From Chelydra serpentina (Eukaryota > Chordata > Testudines > Chelydridae), in the NCBI GenBank assembly GCA_037349315.1, contig JBAIAC010000057.1, positions 124,001 to 188,000 on the forward strand: DNA of 64,000 nucleotides. Reading direction: 5' to 3'. The notes beneath the pieces are model-generated. The model saw nothing but the letters and a program-made list of their open reading frames with translations, did not search any database and was not told where the DNA came from. The translations under genes and the position numbers were made by a program. This document shows, one piece after another, positions 1 to 9,913 of the stretch. Positions within the stretch are counted from its first letter, which is position 1. Each line of letters starts with the position of its first letter.

Positions 1-250
1 ACGAGCCCCTGATGGTGTGGCTGATGTGATTAGGTCCTATGATGGTGTCACTTGAATAGATATGTGGACTGAGTTGGCAACGGGCTTTGTTGCAAGGATA
101 GGTTCCTGGGTTATTGTTTTTGCTGTGTGGTGTGTGGTTGCTGGTGAGTATTTGCTTCAGGTTGGGGGCCTGTCTGTAAGTGAGGACTGGCCTGTCTCCC
201 AAGATCTGTGAGGGATCGTCCTTCAGGATAGGTTGTAGGTCATTGATGAT

Positions 251-470
251 CAGTAGCGTAGCCAGCAGGGAGCAGGGGGAGAGGCTGCTCCCCCACTGAG
301 CAAAAGTGGTGCCTTTTTTGTGCTCCGACGCCTTTTGCTCCTGCGCTGCTTGCGGAGCGGAACTTTTTTTTTTTTGCTCCCGGCGCATTTTTTTGCTCCC
401 AACACTTTTTGCTCCCGGCACATTTTTTTAGCTCCGCTCCCCCTGTGCTCTAAACCTGGCCACACCACTA
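251..470. mobile_element. hAT-type MITE, family 1 copy A, inside the PLE
   Basis: A 220-bp insert interrupts the PLE and is flanked by identical 8-bp copies of TTGATGAT (243-250 and 471-478). Its ends are imperfect inverted repeats, CAGTAGCGTAGCCAG on the left against TAGTGGTGTGGCCAG read inward from the right. An 8-bp duplication with short CA-rich termini is diagnostic of hAT transposition. It encodes nothing, so it was moved in trans. The interior has T-rich tracts and repeated GCTCC words. The terminal sequence is shared with the elements at 46141-46449 and 55741-56028; the interior has diverged more. The 72-codon open frame across it is an accident of composition. Confidence 0.85.
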
Positions 471-718
471 TTGATGATGCGCTGGAGAGGTTTTAGTTGG
501 GGGCTGAAGGTGACGGCTAGTGGTGTTCTGTTACTTTCTTTGTTGGGCCTATCCTGTAGTAGGTGACGTCTGGGTACTCTTCTGCCTCTGTCAATCTGTT
601 CACTTCAGCAGGTGGGTATTGAAGTTTTAAGAACGCTTGATAGAGATCTTGTAGGTGTTTGTCTCTGTCTGAGGGATTGGAGCAAATGCGGAGGCATGTA
701 GGTAAGTATAGCGGTCAG

Positions 719-968
719 CATAGGCGCCGACTCTGTGGGTGCTCCGGGGCTGGAGCACCCATGGGGAAAAATTGGTGGGTGCTTAGCACCCACCGGCAGC
801 TCCCCGCCAGCCCTGGGGCCTGCGCCCAGCTCACCTCACCACCGGGAGATGTTCCGGGGCCCCGCCACGTCGCCCGGCGTCGGGGGCGGGGCCCCGCCAC
901 GTCGCCCGGCGTCGGGGGCGGGGCCCGGCATCAGCCCCCACTAGCGCCGCTGGAAGTTGGCACCTGTG
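719..968. mobile_element. hAT-type MITE, family 2, GC-rich, inside the PLE RT region
   Basis: A 250-bp insert within the PLE, flanked by perfect 8-bp duplications GCGGTCAG (711-718 and 969-976). The termini match as inverted repeats, CATAGGCGCCGAC against CACAGGTGCCAAC, with three mismatches. It has no coding capacity. The centre is very GC- and CpG-rich and contains two tandem identical 32-bp units (861-892 and 893-924). The left-end words CATAGG(C/T)GC and GGCTGGAGCACCCATGGG recur at 48191-48252, a truncated relative. Open frames over it on both strands (for example 735-944) are composition effects, and the C-terminal part of the 831-1439 frame is read-through from PLE into this MITE. Confidence 0.88.
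861..924. repeat. Tandem 32-bp GC-rich duplication inside a MITE
   Basis: Two adjacent, identical 32-bp units starting CCCGCCACGTCGCCC, with a period of exactly 32. The unit holds several CpG sites, which stand out in a window that is otherwise CpG-poor. It lies wholly inside the hAT MITE at 719-968. Confidence 0.9.
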
Positions 969-1967
969 GCGGTCAGTAGGTTTCTGGTATAGGGTGGCAT
1001 TTATGTGACCATTGCTTATTAGCACTGTAGTGTCCAGGAAGTGGATCGCTTGTGTGGACTGGTCCAGGCTGAGGTTGATGGTGGGATGGAAATTGTTAAA
1101 ATCATGGTGGAATTCCTCAAGGGCTTCGTTTCCATGGGTCCAGATGATGAAGATGTCATCAATGTAGCGCAAGTAGAGGAGGGGCGTTAGGGGATGAAAG
1201 CTGAGGAAGCATTTTTCTAAGTCAGACATAAAAATGTTGGCATACTGTGGGGCCATGCGGGTACCCATAGCAATGCTGCTGACTTGAAGGTATACATTGT
1301 CCCCAAATGGGAAATAGTTGTGGGTGAGGACAAGGTCACAAAGCTCAGCCACCAAGTTTGCTGTGACATTATCGGGGATACTGTTCCTGACAGCTTGTAG
1401 TCCATCTTTGTGTGGAATGTTGGTGTAGAGAGCTTCCACATCCAGAAAACACCATCCTGACCACTATGGAAGATGACCAATGGATTGTAGTTTCCTCAGG
1501 AAGTCAGCAGTGTCTCGAAGATAGCTGGGAGTGCTGGTAGCATAGGGCCTGAGGAGAGAGTCTACATAGCCAGACAGTCCTGCTGTTAGGGTGCCAATGC
1601 CTGAGATGATGGGGTGTCCAGGATTTCCAGGTTTATAGATCTTGGGTAGCAGATAGAATACCCCTGGTCAAGGTTCTAGGGGTGTGTCTATGCAGATCTG
1701 TTCCTGTGCTTTTCCAGGGAGTTTCTTGAGCTGATGGTGTAGTTTCTTTTGGTAACTCTCAGTGGGATCAGAGGGTAATGGCCTGTAGAATGTGGTGTTA
1801 GTGAGCTGCCTAGCAGCCTCTCGTTCATATTCCCACCTATTCATGATGATGACAGCACCTCCTTTGTCAGCCTTTTTGATTATGATGTCAGAGTTGTTCC
1901 TGAGGCTGTGGATGGTGTTGTGTTCTGCATGGCTGAGGTTATGGGGCAAGTGATGCTGTTTGTTCAC
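969..1967 (-). pseudogene. Penelope-like reverse transcriptase, broken by two in-frame stops
   Basis: On the minus strand one reading frame runs from 1967 to the edge of the inserted MITE at 969, broken only by a TGA near 1680 and a TAG near 1470. The upstream part contains KADKGGAVIIM, typical of the N-terminal region of Penelope RTs. The middle part has LLPKIYKPGNPGHPIISGIG. The last part has LYTNIPHKDG, MAPQYANIFM and the catalytic RYIDDIF box with its paired aspartates, followed by FLDTTV. This motif order fits the Penelope clade rather than CR1 or LTR-type RTs. The first stop most likely came from CGA by CpG decay. Past the MITE, towards lower coordinates, the frame is lost. The enzyme would have copied element RNA at a target nick; this copy is dead. 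Confidence 0.85.
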
Positions 1968-2699
1968 AATTTCAGTCCGTGCACGGTGACGGAAGCACTC
2001 TATGTAGAAGTCCAGTCTGTTGTTTCGACCTTCAGGAGGAGGCCACGCAGAATCCTTCTTTTTGTAGTGTTAGCAGGAAGGTTTCTGTGGGTTAGTATGC
2101 TCTTCAAAGATGTGTTGGAAATATTCCTTGAGTCGGAGACGTCAAAAGTAGGATTCTAGGTCACCACAGAACTGTGTCATGTTCGTGGGGGTGGAGGGGC
2201 AGAAGGAGAGGCCCCGAGATAGGACAGTTTCTTCTGCCGGGCTAAGAGTATAGCTGGAAAGATTAACAATATTGTTGGGTGGGTTAAGGGAACCACTGTT
2301 GTGGCTCCTTGTGACATGTAGTAGTTTAGATAGTTTAGTGTCCTTTTTCCTTTGTAGAGAAGAAAGTGTGTGTTGTAAATGGCGTGTCTAGTTTTTGTAA
2401 AGTCCAGCTATGAGGAAGTTTGTGTGGAAGGTTGCTTTTTTATGAGAGTATCCAGTTTTGAGAGAGACTGGGAGTGGATGGGTCATTACACAAACTAAAA
2501 ACTATTTCCCCATGCTAATTTCCCCCCCTGCTGTTACTCACACCTTCTTGTCAACTGTTTGAAATGGGCCATCATGCGTATCACTACAAAAGTTTTTTTT
2601 CTCCTGCTGATAATAGGCCACCTTAATTGATTAGTCTCGTTAGAGTTGGTATGGCAACACCCATCTTTTCATGTTCTCTGTGTATATATATATTTTCCT

Positions 2700-2811
2700 A
2701 CTGTATTTTCCACTCCATGCATCTGATGAAGTGGGTTTTAGTCCACGAAAGCTTATGCCCAAAGAAATGTGTTAGTCTCTAAGGTGCCACAAGTACTCCT
2801 CGTTCTCCTCA
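2700..2811 (+). other. PLE terminal segment with hammerhead-ribozyme-like core
   Basis: On the plus strand, CTGATGA (2723-2729) is followed by one extra A, a 5-bp stem (GTGGG 2731-2735 with TCCAC 2742-2746) and GAAA (2747-2750), then GCTTATGC. This follows the order of a hammerhead ribozyme core: CUGANGA, stem II, GAAA. Hammerhead motifs are known from Penelope-like elements. Two things argue for caution: the extra A before stem II, and the position of the motif on the strand opposite the RT frame. Stem I pairing is weak by eye. Matching motifs occur at 26222-26249 and about 29987-30016. Confidence 0.5.
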
Positions 2812-2815
2812 CAGA

Positions 2816-4403
2816 CTGTGAGACATGCACTCCTGTTACTGGGCTAGTGATTTAGGTGTGTAGTTGGCTAATCAGCAGTTCATACACTTATTTTAAGTTA
2901 GTCAGCCAGTCTATAAAAATGCTTTCATGTTCGTTTTTCTTGGTTTAGAAATAGGCAAAGAACTCTCAGTAAAGTTAAAGCTAAAAAATATGCTGATGAA
3001 GTGAGTGAATTCTTCTGTTTCAGATGACCTTGCTCCTGTTTTCTAATACTACTTTTGAAAATAAGGCACATCAAAAATCACATTACACTCATGTAATAAT
3101 AGCAGATCCATACTGATTTTAAGGACTGTTCCTCATCATCATGTATCAGGTTTGCTGTATTGTCATACAATGTAAACAAGATGTCAACAATTGCATGTTC
3201 TTGATTTCCAAGTTACAAAAAAATTTTTAAAAAAAAATCAGAACCAAGATTAAAAAAACTGGAGGCCTAAAGTTAGACCTGTAAATATGTATTTGAGCCT
3301 CTGAATGAGAGGCATACTTTTTCAAACACGTGGAATACCTGCAGTTTCCATCTTTCTACTGTTGATAGTGGATAAGGTACATGCTGAAGATCCCAAAGAT
3401 TAGGTAGATGGGCAGCTCTTGAAGGGAGTGTTTATTGCATCACTTCCCTCTCTCAGCTTCCTCTAGTGTCTGGCTCTAATCTGGGTGCACTCTCCACTGG
3501 TTTCCCCACTCAGAAGTTGATTATAATCCAGTGACTTTGTTCTGAATGTGAGGTTTCATTTTGCTAGCTGCATAGATCTTAGACTCGCAAGTCAATTTTC
3601 TCACCGTCTTAGAGGTGCAAATTCTCCCATTCCCTTTGGGTTTGTTCTTGCAAGTCTAAGGAACACAGTTGGACTCACAGGAATAAATGAGCAGAGGCCT
3701 GTTCCCTGGAGCTGACATGCTGGGCAGATACTCCTCGGCACATCTAAAAATAGGCAGTTTGCTTTGAAGAGAGCATAGAAGACAGAAGCCTTTGGATTTG
3801 TAAGGCTGTTATGACAGTAAGGTGCTGCTGTTTTTACCATACTGCATAATCCACAAATATGGGCCCAAGGGACCCAGTATGTCGGCTGCTCTCTTCCAGG
3901 TGCTCCCGCTGAGGTTAGGCTAGCACTCCCACGCTGCTCAGAGGCCTCCTGCTGCTTTTGCATGGTGCTGGTTATTGTGGTGCTGAAGCGACATCACCAG
4001 ACGCCAGAGCCATCTGTCAGTTGCTGAGAGAGGGCTTTGCATTCAGAAGTGCTGATTCAGCATTGTAAGAGCTAATAGCCAGATGGGAGTAGGCAGAAGA
4101 CTTGCTGTGGGAGAAATGGTGGCCTGACAGAGAGAGTAGGAGGACTGAAAAATAATCTAGAGAAGGGAAAAAGTGAAGAGGAGCAGAGAGGGAAAATGAG
4201 AGCTAGAGAAGAGCAAGGTCACCAGGAGACCCAGTCCAGGAGTTCCTAGAGTAATTTCTGCTTTCTACTAGTTGCTAATTGAATGGGCTAATTTAAAGTC
4301 TGGTTGATAGCCTACACACAGAACAAAGTCTGTATACTTCTTGACAATTAATTCCCATTAATTGCATTGAGAGTTGGCTGAATGTTAGTTGGTTCATTAA
4401 CAT
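2816..4403. other. No gene or repeat recognised
   Basis: Mixed, mostly AT-rich DNA. The longest open frame, 120 codons on the minus strand at 3601-3963, resembles no family I know and fits chance. A purine-rich stretch lies at 4080-4230. Confidence 0.6.
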
Positions 4404-4661
4404 GTTTTTGATACTGTCTCTTGACCTTCTCATAAACAAACTAGGGAAATACAACCTCGATGGAGCTACTATAAGGTGGTTGCATAACTACTTGGAAAAT
4501 CATTCCCAGAGAGTAGTTATCAGTGGTTCACAGTCATGCTGGAAGGGTATAACGAGTGGGGTCCCGCAGGGGTCAGTTCTGGGTCTGGTTCTGTTCAATA
4601 TCTTCATCAATGATTTAGATAATGGCACAGAGAGTACACTTATAAAGTTTGCGAATGATAC

Positions 4662-5718
4662 TGTGACGGGTTGGGATCACAGAGACCTGCTTGGTGCTGC
4701 CACCTGGTGTGCCAAGGCTACTTCTGCCCCTGCTTCCAGGCCTTTTCCAGCTTGGGACTCCCGAATCCTGTCTGTTTTGAGCCAGATTCCACTGATCTGC
4801 TGCAAACACAGACCCAGGTCCGAACCAAGTCCACTAACAACTGTAAGGCTCCTGGAAGCGCTCTTGCCTTTAACACCCAGGGTGCCCAACTCCCAAAGAG
4901 GTTCACACCCTTAATAAATCCTTTTTACCCTGTATAAAGGTAACAACTCGTACTCCAGGCAACTTAATAAGTAAAAAGTGATTTTAATAAGTACAGAAAG
5001 TAGGATTTAAGTGATTCCAAGTAGTGACAGACAGAACAAAGTGAATTACTAAATCAAATAAAATAGAACACGCAGTTCTGTGTCTAATCACCCTGTGTAT
5101 AGAAAACAACCTCACTAGGTCCAGTAAACAGGCTATCTTCCTCTTAGCCTGGGTCCAGCAATCACTCACCCCCCCTATTGTCTTTGTCCTTTGTTCAGTC
5201 TCTTTCAGGTGTGTCCTTGGGGGGTGGAGAGTCTCTCTCTTTAGCCAGCTGAAGACCAAATGGAAGGGTCTCCCCCGGGCTTTTATAGTATTTTTCCCTT
5301 CTCTGTGTAACATCATGTTACCATGGAGTCTTGGGATCACATGGGCAAGTCACATGTCCATGCACCCCTCGGTAACCAGCCCAACCAGTTGCATTCCTGA
5401 CCAGGCCCCGATGTGGATTTGGGTCTGCAACTTCTTTTGTCTGTTAAGTGCTTGTACTTAACTTGCACATTCTTTCCTCCAGATCTGGTCCCATGCTCTT
5501 ACAAAGGCTATGCATAAAACCAGCAAATATAAAACCAATATTCATAACTTCAACTACAACAATGATACATGCATACAAACAGGAGGAATAGATTCAGTAG
5601 GTCATAACTTTCACAGAGATATGTTACATGGCACATGTAGCATAAAACATATTCCAGTTACATCATGTATACATTTATAAGCCTCTCCCCATAAAGCTTT
5701 ACGGGGTACACCGTTACA
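4662..5718 (-). mobile_element. Solo LTR of a retrovirus-like element, copy 1
   Basis: A 1,057-bp insert in the CR1, beginning TGTGACGG and ending CCGTTACA, so it has the TG...CA ends of an LTR. The flanking 5-bp direct repeat GATAC (4657-4661 and 5719-5723) is a target duplication of LTR-element size. The minus strand carries TATAAAAG near 5280-5290, which sets the transcription direction. No gag, pol or env sequence adjoins it, so the internal region was removed by LTR-LTR recombination. A second copy lies at 51297-52424 in the opposite orientation. Without internal sequence, the choice between endogenous retrovirus classes and Gypsy-like elements cannot be settled. Confidence 0.88.
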
Positions 5719-5868
5719 GATACCAATTTGGGAGGGGTCGCAAGTGCTTTGGAGGATAGGATTAAAATTCAAAATGATCTGGACAAACTGGAGAAATAGT
5801 CTGAAGTAAAGAGAAGGAAATTCAATAAGGACAAATGCAAAGTACTCCACTTAGGAAGGAACAATCCG

Positions 5869-6513
5869 TTGCACACATACAAAATGGGAAATGACTGCCT
5901 AGGAAGGAGTACTGCGGAAAGGGATCCCGGGGTTATAGTGGATCACAAGCTAAATATGAGTCAACAGTGTAACGCTGTGGCAAAAAAAGCAAACATAATT
6001 CTGGGATGTATTAGCAGGAGTATTGTAAGCAAGATACGAGAAGTAATTCTTCCACTCTTCTCCACGCTGATTAGGCCTCAACTGGAGTGTTGTGTCCAGT
6101 TCTGGGCACCACATTTCAGGAAAGATGTGGACAAATTGGAGAAAGTCCAGAGAAGAGCAACAAAAATGATTAAAGGTCTAGAAATCATATCCTATGAGGG
6201 AAGATTAAAAAAATTGGGTTTGTTTAGTCTGGAGAAGAGAAGACTGAGAGGGCACATGATAACCGTTTTCAAGTACATAAAAGATTGTTACAAGGAGGAG
6301 GGAGAAAAATTGTTCTTTTTAACCTCTGAGGATAGGACAAGAAGCAATGGGCTTAAATTGCAGCAAGGGCGGTTTAGGTTGGACATTTGGAAAAACTTCC
6401 TAACTCTCAAAGTGGTTAAGCACTGGAATAAATTGCCTAGGGAGGCTGTGGAATCTCCATCATTGGGGATTTTTAAGAGCAGGTTGGACAAACACCTGTC
6501 AGGGATGGTCTAA
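5869..6513 (+). pseudogene. CR1 ORF2 C-terminal part
   Basis: An open frame of 214 codons downstream of the solo LTR. It covers the end of the CR1 RT and the C-terminal region: [16 protein letters not shown], the block [53 protein letters not shown] and a terminal FKSRLDKHLSGMV. It has no methionine of its own in the family sense; it is the tail of a much longer protein whose front end was lost to 5' truncation and to the LTR insertion. The tail is remarkably open for a dead copy, which suggests this CR1 is fairly young. Confidence 0.9.
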
Positions 6514-6515
6514 AT

Positions 6516-6827
6516 CAGGGGTCTGAAACACGCGGCCCGTGGCCCACATGCGGCCCGCGGAGTTCTTTCCTGCGGCCCGCCATAGGCGCCAACTCCACTG
6601 GCAGCCAAGCTCCAAACATTACTGAGTGTTTATATTTTATTAAAACCCCTCTTTGCATTACAGTTTTTAAAAAGTTAATACATTGACTTTTAATATAATA
6701 CTATATTACTCTTCATTTTTTACTATACTTTTGTATCATTGTATGAAAAGGTTTCAGTGATGCAGCCCTCGGGCCAATTTACTAGTTCCCATGTGGCCCT
6801 CGTGGTGATTTGAGTTTGAGATCCCTG
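6516..6827. mobile_element. hAT-type MITE, family 3 copy A, inside CR1 tail
   Basis: A 312-bp insert between the CR1 coding end and its tail. The ends are inverted repeats, CAGGGGTCTGAAAC against CAGGGATCTCAAAC. It shares its whole length, in reverse orientation, with the copy at 41184-41477. The expected 8-bp target duplication is not clear here (left GTCTAAAT, right AGATAATA), perhaps because of later change. The interior is AT-rich and includes the words GCGGCCCG and CATAGGCGCC. It encodes nothing. Confidence 0.85.
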
Positions 6828-7146
6828 AGATAATACTTAGTCCTGCCTTGAGTGCAGGGGACTGGACTAGATGACCTCTCGAGGTCACTTACAGTTCTAT
6901 GATTCTGTGTTGTTTTTAAAGGAAGCTGTAATGGAGACTCTCAATTTGTTAAAAGATATTTTTAATTGAGAACAAAAATAACTGTGGTTTACTCCGTCTG
7001 TTTAAATATAGTAGGCTCAATGCTGCAGCCACATTGTATGCGTGTGGTCAGCTCAGTGAGTTTAGTGGGAGCTGCTTGTATGAAGCTGCAGAAGAGTTGG
7101 GCCCACTCTGAATATTCACCCAGTTCTTACATATCACTAAAGTAAG

Positions 7147-7470
7147 GAACAAAATTGATGCTCATCCTTAGAGGTCACAGAGGAGCAACAGTTCGGTTCA
7201 TTGGGAGGCCAGCTACAGTTTCCAGATGGTGCAGCCCCATTTAGAGCATATTGCAGCAATCCAAGTTAAGGTAATCTAAGGTAACAAAGGCCTGGATCAC
7301 TGTGGTGAGGTCCACATACCTATGAGGAAAGGACCCAGCCTTCTTGATAGATGCAGGGGATTCAAAGCACATTTGTCAACCACTGCTACTTGGACATTCA
7401 GGCACAGATGGGAATCCAACAAGACCCCTAAGCCATGTTTGAGTGTGTCTAAAAAAAACCCCAACAAACC
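7147..7470. repeat. Possible ancient LINE remnant
   Basis: The stretch around GCATATTGCAGCAATCC and GGATCACTGTGG resembles old LINE (CR1/L3-type) repeat wording seen across amniotes. No reading frame survives and both ends are vague. Low-confidence call from word similarity only. Confidence 0.3.
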
Positions 7471-7499
7471 TGCAGGCACTTCAGGAGTTAAAATGACTG

Positions 7500-8470
7500 A
7501 TGGCTAAACAATATATATAAAATATTAATAGTCAAGTTGAATATTTATATTGTAACTGGAAACCTGTTCTGATTTCTCAGAATAAAAAACTAGGGACCAA
7601 ATTCTCCTCAGATAAATATGCAGAATTCCCATTGCTCACTGGGAGGAGGATTGAAGGTTGGATCAGTAAATTTTCAGGCTTCTCCACCTGCAGTCCCAAT
7701 TTACTAGCTGTGGCAACAGTAACATTCTCTTGGTTATGGTTATGTGTCTTTTCCTAGAATTCTTGTCTCTGAGAAACATCAATCATTCCTGGGTTTTATT
7801 TGTTGTTATATTTGGGGATGGCACTATACTAAACTCCAGCTATCAGCGCACAGACCTCTACGCTCTGAAGGTTCAGGGTGTGATTAATAATTTTTAAACT
7901 AATTTTCTTTGACTTACACAGAATTTATCAGTAGATTTGAAGCTTCTTTTAAATGTGCAATTTTCTGTAGGCCATCCAGGCTTGAAAGTTTCGTAAGGAG
8001 CTCCAAATGCTCAACCTTCTAAAATCAAAAGGAATGACTCAAAGGTCATTATTACCCCCAGAACATAGTGGTTCCTATTTTATTACTATTAAGTAGGATT
8101 TAGCTCTATTTTATTAAGGCTATTTTTACAGCCATCTTAGAGGTTAATGCATTGCCCACATAATCCACTGCCTTGCTTACTAAATGTTGAATTAATTAAA
8201 GCCAAGTAATACAGAGTGAAATTTTTTAGATAAAGTGATATATTAAATACCTGTGAAGAGTGAAGGACTAAGAGTGTCTAAGACTTTTAATTGACAGGAA
8301 GGTGAGTGTAGTGCAACCTGCTCCAAACAGCCTTTTCAATGTATTCTAAGGGAAGGGGATTAGAGTCTGGACTACTCTGCTCTCTGGAGAACCCTGAAGT
8401 TACCTTTGGAAAGGTGACCCACCCACCTAGTCAGAGGATGATGAGGATTATTTATGATTTGCATTTCGGT
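7500..8470. other. No gene recognised
   Basis: AT-rich sequence with no open frame of interest. Near 7589-7660 there is wording like the reptile foldback repeats (CCAAATTCTCCTCAG), but the matching arm is poor. Confidence 0.55.
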
Positions 8471-8471
8471 A

Positions 8472-8590
8472 GTGACCCAAAGCCCTAATCAGGATTGGTG
8501 CCCCATTGTGCTGGTGCTACAAACACACAGCAAGACAAGACTGTGCCCCAAAGGTCTTGCACTCTAATATGAAAACAGACATGGGAGTGT
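8472..8590 (+). repeat. Old SINE-like interspersed repeat
   Basis: The segment has CCCATTGTGCTGGTGCTACAA followed by an ACTGTGCCCCAAAGGTCTTGC block. A related block (ACAGTCCCTGCCCCAAAGAG) occurs at 46640-46670, so this is a dispersed repeat. The exact family is not certain. Confidence 0.4.
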
Positions 8591-8799
8591 GGCAAACAAT
8601 TGGAGAGGAGGGGTGTTTGTGGTGTATGGTGTGTCATCTCATATTTGCTCATTAGTCACAAACAGTTAGTGTCTGTAGGTGTCCCCAATTAGTGCAGAGA
8701 GAGATGTGTCTGCCTCCACATGTGCTAATTACAACAATAATGAATTTGGGCACAATGATCCCTTTCACCTTGTGTCCCTCTCCGTCTCTTTCATGAGAT

Positions 8800-8972
8800 G
8801 GGATGATGCCCAGTTGCCAAAAACTGGGATTGGATGACAGGGGATGGATCACTTGATAATTGTGCTGTTCTGTTCATTTCCTCTGTAGCATCTGGCACTG
8901 GCCACTGTCTGAAGACAGGATACTGGGCTAAATGAGCCATTGGTCTGACCCAGTATGGCCATTCTTATGTTC
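8800..8972 (+). repeat. CR1 LINE 3' tail
   Basis: Non-coding 3' end of a CR1 copy. Recognisable blocks are ACAGGGGATGGATCACTTG, CATCTGGCACTGGCCACTGT, GGATACTGGGCTAAATGAGC and a tail CATTCTTATGTTCTTCTG. It shares these blocks with 11930-12085. This CR1 subfamily has a different tail word (CTTATGTTCTT) from the ATTCTATG type at 6900 and 43870. The start on the left is vague. Confidence 0.75.
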
Positions 8973-8975
8973 TTC

Positions 8976-9700
8976 TGTTCTCTGGCCAGATCTAGAATGC
9001 AGCACATCTAGTTGGTTTGGAGGCAACCACCGGACACTGGAATCTAGCCCTGTTTGTGAGCACATGAGCAGAGTAGTTGTGCCAGTGAGGAGCAGTTATC
9101 TTCTCTACATTTCAACTGTGCAAAATGCAAATGCTAAAGAATTAGGCACTGAAAGGGTTGGCAATTTGTGAGGTTCTTTAATTCCTTTTCTGGTCATCGG
9201 AGCCTGAATTCAGAGGCATCCACATAGGGCTTTGAGGGTTATAAGAGTTGAGACAGAACTAGTACATGAGAAATAATGAGCTTACCTCAGTGTACCTCTG
9301 GGGCAACTGACCCCAACCACATAAAGGCTTTCACACTAAAGCAGAACATTGTCTGCTGCAGTTTCTTATTACTTGTTACATGACATTACATTTCTGAACA
9401 TTATAATTTCATGTAACACAACGACCTAGTTTTAGAGAAAAAGCTAGAATACTGTGATTCTAAAAAAGTGTTTCTTGCCTAGTCTCCTGGGTTCTTTAAA
9501 TGAAATACTAAACCTTAGTTTGTGTGACTAAGTGATGATAAAACAGGAGTCCCGAGCTTGGCTTCTCTACTTTTCCCTAGTAGACTGAAAAACTCACCAA
9601 AATGTTCTCGTGGCTGAGGCAAATGGTTTAGTCTAAACACGCACACTAATCCTTGTCCAAGAATCCAATACATATATTTAGATTTTGATCTTAATAATAA
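8976..9700. other. No gene recognised
   Basis: Unremarkable unique-looking sequence between a CR1 tail and a SINE. Open frames here are short and match nothing I know. Confidence 0.55.
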
Positions 9701-9701
9701 C

Positions 9702-9913
9702 ACCTAGCTCTTACATAATACCTTTCATCAGGAGACCTTAAATGCTTTACCAAGAAGGTCAGTATCATCACCATTTTACAGTTGGGGAAACTGAGTCATA
9801 GAGGTGAAGTGATTTGCCCTAGGTCACCTAGCAGGCTGCGGGCAGAGCTGGGACAAGAACCCAGGTCTCCTGAGTTCTAGTTGTGTGCTATCTAGTAGGC
9901 CACACTGCTTCTC
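9702..9913 (+). repeat. MIR/CORE-type SINE
   Basis: A tRNA-derived old SINE. Diagnostic MIR wording is present in order: CATTTTACAGTTGGGGAAACT, GAGTCATAGAGGTGAAGTG, CCCTAGGTCACCTAGCAGG, AGAACCCAGGTCTCCTGAG and AGGCCACACTGCTTCTC. It is diverged and has no obvious target duplication, as expected for an ancient copy. Confidence 0.75.

Larger units (their letters stand above)
1..2815 (-). mobile_element. Penelope-like retroelement, decayed, runs off the left edge
   Basis: A minus-strand copy of a Penelope-like element, a retroelement class whose proteins normally join a reverse transcriptase to a GIY-YIG endonuclease. The 5' end lies near 2815, where a terminal segment contains a hairpin motif (2723-2750). 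Reverse transcriptase motifs follow at about 1967-969, and the sequence down to base 1 matches the region after the RT. The GIY-YIG part would lie left of the window, so it is not seen. Two hAT MITEs interrupt the element (251-470, 719-968), each with an 8-bp target duplication made from PLE sequence, so the PLE is older than both. The coding frame has stops and indels, so this copy cannot be active. Family assignment rests on the RT motifs and the terminal segment; the subfamily is not resolved. Confidence 0.85.
4404..6912 (+). mobile_element. CR1 LINE, 5'-truncated, split by a solo LTR and a hAT MITE
   Basis: A CR1 retrotransposon that begins inside the RT domain, as 5'-truncated LINEs do. 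The three CR1 parts are 4404-4661, 5719-6515 and 6828-6912. The first encodes [19 protein letters not shown] and [11 protein letters not shown]. The second encodes the rest of RT and the C-terminus. The third is the 3' tail, ending in the CR1-type TTCTATGATTCTG. The inserts at 4662-5718 and 6516-6827 can be removed cleanly to leave a continuous CR1 that aligns with the copy at 47147-48190. The RT box reads FAND where CR1 enzymes have FADD. A short frame slip is present near 4415. The copy is inactive. Confidence 0.93.

Noticed and set aside
831..1439. 202-codon minus-strand frame as a single protein
   Set aside because: The last 35 or so codons are read-through from the PLE RT into the GC-rich MITE at 719-968.
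3601..3963. 120-codon minus-strand open frame
   Set aside because: No domain, no compositional sign of coding and no splice or promoter context; frames of this length are expected by chance in 64 kb.
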